This document shows, in pieces, positions 1-5,663 of a stretch of DNA of 10,001 nucleotides. Source of the stretch: Planctomycetota bacterium (GTDB lineage Bacteria; Planctomycetota; Phycisphaerae; Sedimentisphaerales; Anaerobacaceae); the NCBI GenBank assembly GCA_022567055.1, contig JADFHU010000140.1, positions 1 through 10,001 of the forward strand, in the 5' to 3' direction. The notes under the pieces were generated by a model. It was not told where the DNA came from and ran no database searches. It saw only the letters and a program-made list of their open reading frames with translations. Both the position numbers and the translations under genes were made by a program. Position 1 is the stretch's first letter; each line of letters begins with the position of its first letter.

Positions 1-111
1 TTCTCCCCTGACGGAAATACGCTCGCGGTTTCCGGATTGGGCACTGGCGTTCATCTCTTCCACGCGCCCACGTTCGAAGAGATTTCGGGCTTGGTCGAAT
101 TGGATCGTTGA
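1..111 (+). CDS. C-terminal end of a WD40-repeat protein (partial)
   Basis: Frame 1 is open from the window edge to a TGA at 109-111 and encodes the last 36 residues of a protein. The start lies outside the window. The peptide begins FSPDGNTLAVSG and continues GVHLFHAPTFEEI, which is the usual strand pattern of a WD40 blade (SPDG..LA..G....V.L(W/F)...T...I). This looks like the final blade of a beta-propeller, followed by a short tail. WD40 domains are scaffolds for protein contacts. In planctomycete-like bacteria they often sit at the C-terminus of Ser/Thr kinases or large secreted proteins, but nothing of the N-terminal part is visible here, so the full function is unknown. The gene converges on pdxH with only 36 bases between the two stop codons. 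Confidence 0.6.
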   Translation, partial: FSPDGNTLAVSGLGTGVHLFHAPTFEEISGLVELDR

Positions 112-147
112 CGAGTAACCGCCAAAGGATCGGCACCGGCCAATAAC

Positions 148-807
148 TCAGGGCGCCAGCCGACACGATTGCCACCGACCCGTCGCCTCTATTTCGTAGA
201 GGATGCGGTCATTGAGACGGTGGGCCCTGCCCTGCCAGAACTCGAAGGATCGAGGGATCAATCGATAGCCTCCCCAGTGAGGCGGGCGGGGGACATTGCC
301 GGGGGTGTACTGCGCCTGTAGCGCTTCCATGCGATCCTCGAGGGCTTGGCGTGAGTCGATCCGCTTACTCTGTTGCGATGCCCAAGCGGCCAGTTGACTC
401 TTGTAAGCTCTTCGGCCGTGATACGCGTCGGAGGCCTCCGCCGAGAGCTTTTCGATCACGCCTTCGATGCGCACCTGCCGTTCCAGGTGGGGCCAAAAGA
501 AGACGGCGGCGGCCCGAGGGTTGTCGGCAAGTTCCCGAGCCTTGCGGCTTTCGTAATTCGTGTAAAACGTGAACCCCTCGGGGCCATACTCATCGATGAG
601 CACGATCCGTGCGGAGGGAACGCCATCGAGCGTGCTGGTGGCGAGCGTCATAGTCGTGGGCTCGTCCACTGCTGAGACAACGGCCGCTTCCAGCCAGTCT
701 GCAAACTGCTCGAAGGGATCCTGCTTGAGATCCGCTTCGCTCAGCGTGCCGCGGGTGTACTCCGGGTGACCTTCTCGCTCTGGTGCTTTGGGCTCTTCTT
801 CTGCCAT
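148..807 (-). CDS. pdxH: pyridoxamine/pyridoxine 5'-phosphate oxidase PdxH
   Basis: FMN-dependent cytoplasmic enzyme that oxidises pyridoxine 5'-phosphate or pyridoxamine 5'-phosphate to pyridoxal 5'-phosphate with O2, the last step of vitamin B6 salvage. The 219 residues match the family length (E. coli 218). Visible signatures are ARIVLIDEY, GFTFYTNYESRKARELADNP and ERQVRIEG (FMN-binding half), then SQ..AW.SQQS.RIDSR, PHWGGYRLIP, SFEFWQGR and the terminal RLAP. The start follows from family alignment: Tyr17 falls at the same number as in E. coli. Only a weak ribosome site is seen. Two substrate-contact residues known in the E. coli enzyme differ here: Arg14 is His14 and His199 is Asn199, while Tyr17 and Arg197 are kept. 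The haem-oxygenase-like gene lies 56 bases upstream on the same strand, so they may be co-transcribed. Confidence 0.95.
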   Translation of the reverse strand: MAEEEPKAPEREGHPEYTRGTLSEADLKQDPFEQFADWLEAAVVSAVDEPTTMTLATSTLDGVPSARIVLIDEYGPEGFTFYTNYESRKARELADNPRAAAVFFWPHLERQVRIEGVIEKLSAEASDAYHGRRAYKSQLAAWASQQSKRIDSRQALEDRMEALQAQYTPGNVPRPPHWGGYRLIPRSFEFWQGRAHRLNDRILYEIEATGRWQSCRLAP

Positions 808-863
808 CCTAAGAGTTCAACATCTCGTCAGGGTCCCCTCCGCGTCGCACCTGTAGTCTAGTT

Positions 864-1166
864 TCAGAGAACACAGTCGAATCCTTCGAACTGCGGAGGG
901 CCCAAACAGACACTCATAGACATCTTGGCATTGGCATGGGCCTTCCGGAAGGATTCCGATTCCGTCCAGGCAGAAAAACGCTCCCGCGATTCCCAAACCG
1001 AGTGGGACACAAAGGGCGTGTGTTCCTCGTCACTCTTACCCTGCAACAGATGGAACTGCTGGAACCCGGGCACGCTGTCCAGGGTGGAGTCCCTGTTCTT
1101 CCACACCTCGACAAACTCCTCTTCGCGGCCCAGGGCCACCCTGAATCGATTCATGGCGATATACAT
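864..1166 (-). CDS. IsdG/HmoA-like haem-degrading monooxygenase (ABM fold)
   Basis: Small protein of 100 residues with the antibiotic-biosynthesis-monooxygenase (ferredoxin-like dimer) fold. It reads MYIAMNRFRV, VPGF..FHLL, H.VWESRE.F.AWT.S..FR.AH. The three residues that in Staphylococcus IsdG form the haem-degradation triad (Asn7, Trp67, His77) are present as Asn6, Trp67 and His77. This argues for oxidative haem breakdown and iron release in the cytoplasm rather than quinol oxidation. The start is the ATG at 1166: it has GAGGTGA six bases upstream, whereas the ATG five codons earlier has no such site. The gene precedes pdxH on the same strand with a 56-base gap. No haem uptake gene is visible nearby, so the physiological substrate is inferred. 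A general ABM-family role remains possible. Confidence 0.75.
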   Translation of the reverse strand: MYIAMNRFRVALGREEEFVEVWKNRDSTLDSVPGFQQFHLLQGKSDEEHTPFVSHSVWESRERFSAWTESESFRKAHANAKMSMSVCLGPPQFEGFDCVL

Positions 1167-1168
1167 CG

Positions 1169-1175
1169 TCACCTC
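1169..1175 (-). promoter_or_regulatory. ribosome binding site deciding the start of the haem monooxygenase gene
   Basis: GAGGTGA on the minus strand, two bases past the centre of the gap between two in-frame ATGs. It is well placed (about 6 bases) for the ATG at 1166 and lies downstream of the ATG at 1181, so it selects the shorter, 100-residue protein. Confidence 0.7.
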
Positions 1176-1509
1176 ATGCAATGGGTTGAAATTGGCAATA
1201 TAAGGAAATGATGGCGGAGCGCGCCAGCCATTGGACCGTGCTTATACCCTCCGAGAGTGATTGCGTACAGCGAAAACCGGCCCGCAGATGAATGTCACCC
1301 GGGCCTCCAACGAGATTCACAGTCTCAAATCGACAGGGCGCTCCGACGAGATACGCCTGAAATCCCTTGACGCGAAGGGCATTATGGACTACCTAATTTG
1401 AGCGATCTGCCTACTGTCGTGATGGGCGTCTCTGTCTGAGGCGTTGTGAGGCCAGGCCTTGCCAGGATGGTGGTGAACAGTGGGGATATGCCAAGGAGCC
1501 GCACATATT

Positions 1510-1524
1510 TAAATGAGTCATTTA
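1510..1524. promoter_or_regulatory. 15-base perfect dyad, candidate operator
   Basis: TAAATGAGTCATTTA is a perfect inverted repeat (7-base arms around one central G) in an AT-rich patch (about 1505-1530) that stands out from the GC-rich surroundings. It ends 17 bases before the AGGAGG ribosome site of the amidohydrolase operon, a position typical for an operator or promoter-proximal site. The regulator is not known, and a chance origin in AT-rich sequence is possible. Confidence 0.4.
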
Positions 1525-1541
1525 TTTATGCGCGGTTCCTC

Positions 1542-1547
1542 AGGAGG
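1542..1547 (+). promoter_or_regulatory. strong ribosome binding site deciding the amidohydrolase start
   Basis: A perfect AGGAGG lies 6 bases before the GTG at 1554. It shows that translation begins at this GTG, just ahead of the signal peptide, and not at the upstream start at 1446. Confidence 0.85.
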
Positions 1548-1553
1548 ATCGAC

Positions 1554-2870
1554 GTGAAACATCTGCTCATTGTTGCATTCGGTGCCCTGGCTGGGTGTGC
1601 GTCCGGCGGCCATGCACAGGAGCGCGTCCAGGCCTATGTCGGGGCAAGAATCATTCCCATTGAGGGCGGCGAGATTCCCGCCGGCGTCCTGCTCGTGCAG
1701 CGCGGCAAGATTCTGGCCGTCGGACCGAGTGACACGGTCGATATCCCCGCTGACGCCAATAGAGTGGATCTCACCGGCAAGGTCATTCTGCCCGGGCTGA
1801 TCTGTACCCACAGCCATATCGGGGGTATCGGGGGCGCGGACGGATCGGGCCCGATTCAGCCGGACGTCCGGGTCTATGATTCGATCGATGTGCTGGATCC
1901 CGGTTTTCGCCGGGCGGTCGCGGGAGGACTCACGTCGCTCAACATCATGCCGGGTTCGGGCCACCTGATGAGTGGCCAGACGGTCTATGTGAAGCTCCGT
2001 CACAGACCCAAGACCATAGAGGACATCGCCTACCGTGATGACGAGGGGAAGATTCTGGGCGGCATGAAGATGGCCAACGGCACCAACTCGATGAAGGCGC
2101 CGCCTTTTCCCGGGACCCGGGGCAAGTCAGCGGCCCTGGTCCGGCAGAAGTTCATCAAGGCCCAGGAATATCGCGAGAAGCTCCAGCGGGGCCTAGAGGA
2201 TCCCAACAAGCTGCCGGCCCGTGACATCGGCATGGAGGCGATGGTGGAGGTATTGGAGGGCACACGCATGGTCCACCACCACACCCACCGCCACGATGAC
2301 ATCATGACCGTCCTGCGACTGGCCCGCGAGTTTGGCTTTCGCGTGGTGTTGCACCATGTCAGCGAGGGCTGGAAGGTCGCCGAGCAGATCGCGGCCGCCG
2401 AGGTCCCCTGCTCCATTATCCTACTCGACAGTCCGGGCGGCAAGCTGGAGGCGATCGACCTGATCTTCACCACCGGGGGCGTTCTGGAACGGGCGGGCGT
2501 ACCCGTGGCCTTCCACACGGACGACGGGATCACCGACTCCCGCCTCTTTCTCCGCATGGCCGCGCTGGGCGTCCGGGCGGGCATGTCGCGCGGGGCCGCC
2601 CTGGAGGCCGTCACTTTGGCTGGGGCCAGGATGCTGGATCTGCAGGATCGAATCGGTTCGCTACGTCCCGGCAAGGATGCCGACTTCGTGGTCTTGAGCG
2701 GCGATCCCTTCAGCGTCTATACCCAGGTGCTCGAGACCTGGGTGGAAGGCGTCAAGGTGTTCGATCGAAGCGACCCCAAGGATCGCCTCTACGCCGTGGG
2801 AGGCTACGGGGCCGGCCATGGGCAGACGCCCTACCACTGCTGTTTTGCCGATGAGGAGGATCAGCCATGA
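1554..2870 (+). CDS. exported amidohydrolase, probable lipoprotein, active-type
   Basis: Amidohydrolase-superfamily metal enzyme (imidazolonepropionase-like, COG1228 type) of 438 residues. It starts at a GTG with AGGAGG in front. The N-terminus VKHLLIVAFGALAGC carries the lipobox LAGC (Cys15), so the protein is probably lipid-anchored outside the cytoplasm. A small beta-sandwich follows, then the TIM barrel: H86-S-H88 after strand 1, the KMANG motif with Lys172, a histidine-rich HHHTHRHDD (241-249), HH at 267-268 and FHTDD with Asp323. The C-terminus has AVTLAGARMLDLQDRIGSL.PGKDADFVV, typical of the fold. The usual metal ligands can therefore all be placed. The substrate is unknown: relatives cleave cyclic amides or N-acyl/peptide-like bonds. 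The stop overlaps the next gene (ATGA), a paralogue, which implies translational coupling and joint function. Confidence 0.85.
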   Translation: MKHLLIVAFGALAGCASGGHAQERVQAYVGARIIPIEGGEIPAGVLLVQRGKILAVGPSDTVDIPADANRVDLTGKVILPGLICTHSHIGGIGGADGSGPIQPDVRVYDSIDVLDPGFRRAVAGGLTSLNIMPGSGHLMSGQTVYVKLRHRPKTIEDIAYRDDEGKILGGMKMANGTNSMKAPPFPGTRGKSAALVRQKFIKAQEYREKLQRGLEDPNKLPARDIGMEAMVEVLEGTRMVHHHTHRHDDIMTVLRLAREFGFRVVLHHVSEGWKVAEQIAAAEVPCSIILLDSPGGKLEAIDLIFTTGGVLERAGVPVAFHTDDGITDSRLFLRMAALGVRAGMSRGAALEAVTLAGARMLDLQDRIGSLRPGKDADFVVLSGDPFSVYTQVLETWVEGVKVFDRSDPKDRLYAVGGYGAGHGQTPYHCCFADEEDQP

Positions 2871-4087
2871 AACTCGAACACCCGACGCTGCTGACCCTGA
2901 TTCTCGTCGCTAGCCTGTCCCATTCGGGTCAGGCCCAAATCGTGGTGCGGGGCGATCGCGTTTATACCCTGGCGGGTCCGGTCATCACCGACGGCATGGT
3001 CATCATACGCGACGGTAAGATTGCAGCGGTCGGCGCGGCCGCAGAACTGGCGGCGCCGGAGGGATTTGTCCTCCTGCGGGCGGCCGTTGTCACGCCCGGT
3101 CTGGTCGACGCCCACAGCACAGTCGGGCTCTCCGGATTATTCAACACAGACCATGACCGCGATCACCTCGAACGGTCGACGGCCATCCAGCCCAGTCTGA
3201 GAGCGGTCGACGCCTACAATCCCCAAGACCCGCTCGTCTCCTGGTTGCGCAGCTTCGGGGTGACCACAGTCCACACGGGGCACGCCCCCGGCGAGCTGAT
3301 CTCGGGACAGACCATCATCGTCAAGACGGTGGGCACCACCTGTGAAGAGGCCCTGATGGTGCCGGATGCGATGGTGGTCTCCACGCTGGGGCAGTCGGCC
3401 CGTAAGACAGACAAGAAGTCACCCGGGACCCGAGGCAAGATGATGTCCCTGCTGCGGGCGGAACTCATCAAGGCCCGTGAGTACGCCAAAAAACGGGAGA
3501 AGGAGGATGTCAGCAAGCACCCCGCCCGTGACCTAGGCCTGGAGGCGCTGACCGCGGTACTCGCCCGGGAGAAACCGCTGCTGATTACCGCCCATCGATC
3601 CCAAGACATTGCCAATGCCCTGCGTCTGGCCGAAGAGTTTGAATTCAAGCTCATCCTTGACGGCGCCGCCGAGGCCTATTTATTGATCGATCAGCTAAAG
3701 GCGGCAGACGTGCCCATCATCGTACACCCCACCATGGCGCGGGCCACGGGGGAGCGGGAAAACCTGACCTTAGAGAACGCGGCGCTGCTGAGGCAGGCGG
3801 GGCTGCTCGTCGCCCTGCAGAGCGGCTATGAGTCCTATGTCCCCAAGACGCGCGTCGTCCTCTTCGAGGCCGCCGTCGCTGCGGCCTATGGCCTGTCTTT
3901 CGAGGAGGCCTTGGCCTCCATTACGCTCGACGCGGCCCGGATCATCGGCGTCGCAGACCGGGTAGGGTCTCTGGAAGTGGGCAAGGATGGTGACCTGGCG
4001 CTCTACGACGGCGATCCCTTCGAATACACCACCCATTGCATCGGCGTGGTGATCGAAGGCACGGTTGTCAGTCAAGAAGCTCGTTAA
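2867..4087 (+). CDS. secreted amidohydrolase paralogue with degraded metal site
   Basis: 406 residues, starting at the ATG that overlaps the TGA of the preceding gene by four bases. The N-terminus (MKLEH then a hydrophobic run to GQA|Q at 21-24) is a type I signal peptide, so the protein should be exported. The frame of the fold is shared with the upstream gene: GLVDAHS, SGQT..VKT, SPGTRGK...LLR.ELIKAREY, ARDLGLEAL, then ITLDAARIIGVADRVGSLEVGKDGDLALYDGDPF. The catalytic centre differs: HxH is H83-S-T85, the HH after strand 6 is D265-G266, and the FHTDD aspartate region is LQSGYES (317-323). Only His83 and His243 remain of the expected ligands. I infer a pseudoenzyme or structural partner of the active paralogue; an altered chemistry is the alternative. 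Confidence 0.8.
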   Translation: MKLEHPTLLTLILVASLSHSGQAQIVVRGDRVYTLAGPVITDGMVIIRDGKIAAVGAAAELAAPEGFVLLRAAVVTPGLVDAHSTVGLSGLFNTDHDRDHLERSTAIQPSLRAVDAYNPQDPLVSWLRSFGVTTVHTGHAPGELISGQTIIVKTVGTTCEEALMVPDAMVVSTLGQSARKTDKKSPGTRGKMMSLLRAELIKAREYAKKREKEDVSKHPARDLGLEALTAVLAREKPLLITAHRSQDIANALRLAEEFEFKLILDGAAEAYLLIDQLKAADVPIIVHPTMARATGERENLTLENAALLRQAGLLVALQSGYESYVPKTRVVLFEAAVAAAYGLSFEEALASITLDAARIIGVADRVGSLEVGKDGDLALYDGDPFEYTTHCIGVVIEGTVVSQEAR

Positions 4088-4108
4088 GGGACGGGCAAGA
4101 AACCAGTT

Positions 4109-4615
4109 CTAACAGAAACTGACGCGAAGCTCACCAATCAAATGGTCTAGGACGTGGCCCTCTTCGTCTTCCAAGACCAGAACAAAGCTGTTGGTTCCGT
4201 TGCCTTCCAGCTTCTCCAGCACATCTCTCTCAATCGGAAGACGCATGTGCACACCGCGAAGCCCTTTTTCCGGTCGGGAGAAGAGAAAACTCTCTGCTTT
4301 GACCTGCGCGACATACTGGATCATACCGAATACATCCCTGACGTGGATGCTCACCGCCATCTTTTGCAGGACCTCTTCGGTGAGACCACTGAGTTCTACG
4401 CGAATGTCCAATAATGCACTGTAGCCCACGGGGACCAGGTGCTCAGACACGATCATCTTACGGATATGGGGATAATCAGGCGCGAACAGGTGAATGTCAC
4501 CCGGTGTATACTCACACTGCCATGCGGTAGCGTCCTGCTCGATCGTTCCACCGAACCTTCCGTTTTCGATCAATGCCGCTGCTTTCGTCGTTTGCTCTAG
4601 TGCTGTCTTCATCAT
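4109..4615 (-). CDS. conserved-looking protein of unknown function
   Basis: 168 residues, not recognised. The start is taken as the ATG at 4615, which follows a G-run (AGGGGGGGAG) that can serve as ribosome site; an ATG one codon later and a TTG one codon earlier are also in frame. There is no signal peptide or membrane segment. The protein alternates charged helices with beta-like segments (HLFAPDYP, GYSALLDIRVELSG, SIHVRDVFGMIQYVAQVKAESFLF, SFVLVLEDEEGHVLDHLIGELRVSF), suggesting a small soluble alpha/beta or beta-rich binding domain. A PilZ domain was considered, but its RxxxR and (D/N)xSxxG motifs are absent. Base composition looks more AT-rich than the neighbouring genes. It converges on the amidohydrolase pair (21 bases apart) and is divergent from the glycosyltransferase across a regulatory gap of about 200 bases. 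Its real-gene status rests on length, start site and coherent composition. Confidence 0.65.
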   Translation of the reverse strand: MMKTALEQTTKAAALIENGRFGGTIEQDATAWQCEYTPGDIHLFAPDYPHIRKMIVSEHLVPVGYSALLDIRVELSGLTEEVLQKMAVSIHVRDVFGMIQYVAQVKAESFLFSRPEKGLRGVHMRLPIERDVLEKLEGNGTNSFVLVLEDEEGHVLDHLIGELRVSFC

Positions 4616-4638
4616 CAACTCCCCCCCTGGTGAATTAA

Positions 4639-4662
4639 AGTAAAAGTATTAGCTCCTTTACT
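4639..4662. promoter_or_regulatory. AGTAAA-N12-TTTACT dyad upstream of the orphan gene
   Basis: Six-base inverted arms (4639-4644 and 4657-4662) separated by 12 bases in an AT-rich tract, 24-47 bases upstream of the orphan gene start on the minus strand. Spacing suits a dimeric repressor site, but six-base arms can occur by chance. A perfect TTGACA on the minus strand lies further up (4737-4732), with no convincing -10 box at 16-19 bases. Confidence 0.25.
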
Positions 4663-4751
4663 ACCCTTATTGACAGTGGGTGGTGATTTTAAACAGCGCT
4701 CTTGGTTTTTCTGAAAAAAAACGCATGCTCCTGTCAAGGAGGGAATAGACC

Positions 4752-4780
4752 TTGTCCCCAATTGGCACGTCCACTATAAT
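4752..4780 (+). promoter_or_regulatory. sigma70-type promoter for the glycosyltransferase gene
   Basis: TTGTCC (4752-4757, 4 of 6 to TTGACA) and a perfect TATAAT (4775-4780) are separated by the ideal 17 bases. Transcription should start near 4787, leaving a leader of about 65 bases before the ATG at 4853. This is the best promoter match in the window. Confidence 0.6.
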
Positions 4781-4852
4781 TCCGCTGAGTCACGGTAAGA
4801 ACTGCGCGTCTGAAATTTGACAATATCCCCTTGCGAAACGGGTCCACACAGC

Positions 4853-5602
4853 ATGCCGGTCGTTACTCGAAACAGAGACCCCCAACCCATCTTTCTCTCG
4901 GTTGTGACCCCCGCATTCAATGAAGAGGCGAACCTCGCCCAACTATTAGCAGAAATCCAGACGGCCCTGCAAGACCTGACCCAAGCGTGGGAATGTCTCG
5001 TCGTGGACGACTGCAGTACCGACGACAGCCTGGCGTTGCTGCGCGCGCAGAAGGAGAGTCACCCGGAACTACGCATCCTGAGGATGCAGCGGCGATCAGG
5101 GCAGACAGCGGCGATGGATGTGGGCATTCGACGGAGCCGGGGGCGCTTTATTGCCACGCTCGATGCCGACCTACAAAACGATCCCAAGGAATTGCCCCGG
5201 CTGCTCGAGTTGGTGACGTCGGGCCAATGCGACATGGCCACGGGATGGCGCGTGGAACGGCAGGACAACTGGCTCCGCCGGCTCTCCACCCGCATGGCGA
5301 ACGGCGTCCGTAATCGTCTGACACAGGAGCAGATCCACGATTCCGGGTGTTGTCTGCGCGTCTTTACCCGCGACGCCGTCTCTCGCGTCAAGATGTTCAA
5401 TGGCATGCATCGATTTCTGCCGACCTTGGTGAAGATGGAAGGCTATCGGGTCCTAGAGACTCCCGTCATACACAGACCCCGCGTGGCAGGCGTGGCCAAG
5501 TATGGTGTCTCCGATCGGGCCTTCAGGGGGCTGCGAGATACCTTCGCCGTGCGCTGGATGCAGCAGCGCGTGTTGCGGGCCGAAGCCGATGAAATCGAAT
5601 AG
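4853..5602 (+). CDS. family 2 glycosyltransferase (dolichol-P-mannose synthase-like)
   Basis: GT-A fold transferase of 249 residues from ATG 4853. A TTG at 4817 in the same frame would add 12 residues; neither start has a clear ribosome site, and the ATG better fits the family N-terminus. Visible motifs: LSVVTPAFNEEANL (15-28), VVDDCSTDDS (50-59), the RSGQTAAMD.G loop, the metal/nucleotide-sugar DAD motif in TLDADLQNDP (102-111), GWR.ERQD..LRR.ST..AN, DSGCCLRVF, MHRFLPTL and RPRVAGVAKYG near the C-terminus. These are the signatures of enzymes that move a sugar from GDP or UDP to a polyprenyl phosphate on the cytoplasmic face of the membrane. The C-terminal pair of transmembrane helices of GtrB/ArnC is absent, so this is a DPM1-like soluble or peripheral form. 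The sugar and acceptor cannot be read from sequence. A hairpin follows the gene. Confidence 0.9.
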   Translation: MPVVTRNRDPQPIFLSVVTPAFNEEANLAQLLAEIQTALQDLTQAWECLVVDDCSTDDSLALLRAQKESHPELRILRMQRRSGQTAAMDVGIRRSRGRFIATLDADLQNDPKELPRLLELVTSGQCDMATGWRVERQDNWLRRLSTRMANGVRNRLTQEQIHDSGCCLRVFTRDAVSRVKMFNGMHRFLPTLVKMEGYRVLETPVIHRPRVAGVAKYGVSDRAFRGLRDTFAVRWMQQRVLRAEADEIE

Positions 5603-5616
5603 CGCAATGGTACTTG

Positions 5617-5647
5617 GCTTCACTGCGACATCGTGAAGCGTGGTTTT
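5617..5647 (+). terminator. candidate intrinsic terminator after the glycosyltransferase
   Basis: GCTTCAC (5617-5623) pairs perfectly with GTGAAGC (5633-5639) around a 9-base loop, followed by GTGGTTTTG with a short T-run at 5644-5647. The stem is modest and the T-tract short and offset, so termination may be partial. The next gene on the same strand starts at 5664. Confidence 0.4.
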
Positions 5648-5663
5648 GAGTAGAGAGGTTTCA

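Larger units (their letters stand above)
1167..1553. other. gene-free intergenic region between divergent genes
   Basis: About 390 bases lie between the start of the haem-monooxygenase gene (minus) and the start of the first amidohydrolase (plus). The open reading frame of the amidohydrolase runs back to 1446, but its first 36 codons have no family similarity and carry the dyad and ribosome site described separately, so I treat them as leader. The region also holds a 37-codon ATG frame at 1288-1401 with no ribosome site, and a TATATT on the minus strand (1202-1197) upstream of the monooxygenase gene with no matching -35 box. Two divergent promoters are expected here, but I cannot place either with confidence. 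No RNA gene is recognised. Confidence 0.6.

Noticed and set aside
1449..1459. AGGCCAGGCCT palindrome
   Set aside because: Eleven bases in GC-rich DNA far from any start, with no partner site. Likely chance.
1446..1553. 36-codon N-terminal extension of the first amidohydrolase
   Set aside because: The GTG at 1554 has a perfect AGGAGG six bases upstream and begins a lipoprotein signal peptide. The extension would bury the signal and includes the AT-rich dyad.
2030..2674. Long minus-strand open frame of 214 codons inside the first amidohydrolase
   Set aside because: It is the antisense shadow of a well-supported GC-rich gene. Its product is rich in Arg/Ser/Pro with no recognisable motif.
3214..3654. 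Minus-strand open frame of 146 codons inside the second amidohydrolase
   Set aside because: Antisense shadow with low-complexity Ser/Arg composition. The plus strand here carries clear family motifs.
4104..4121. CAGTT...AACTG inverted repeat between the convergent amidohydrolase and orphan genes
   Set aside because: A five-base stem with no T-run on either side is too weak to call a terminator.
4670..4698. Plus-strand TTGACA at 4670 as a second promoter for the glycosyltransferase
   Set aside because: No acceptable -10 hexamer at 16-18 bases. The TTGTCC-17-TATAAT pair downstream is much better.
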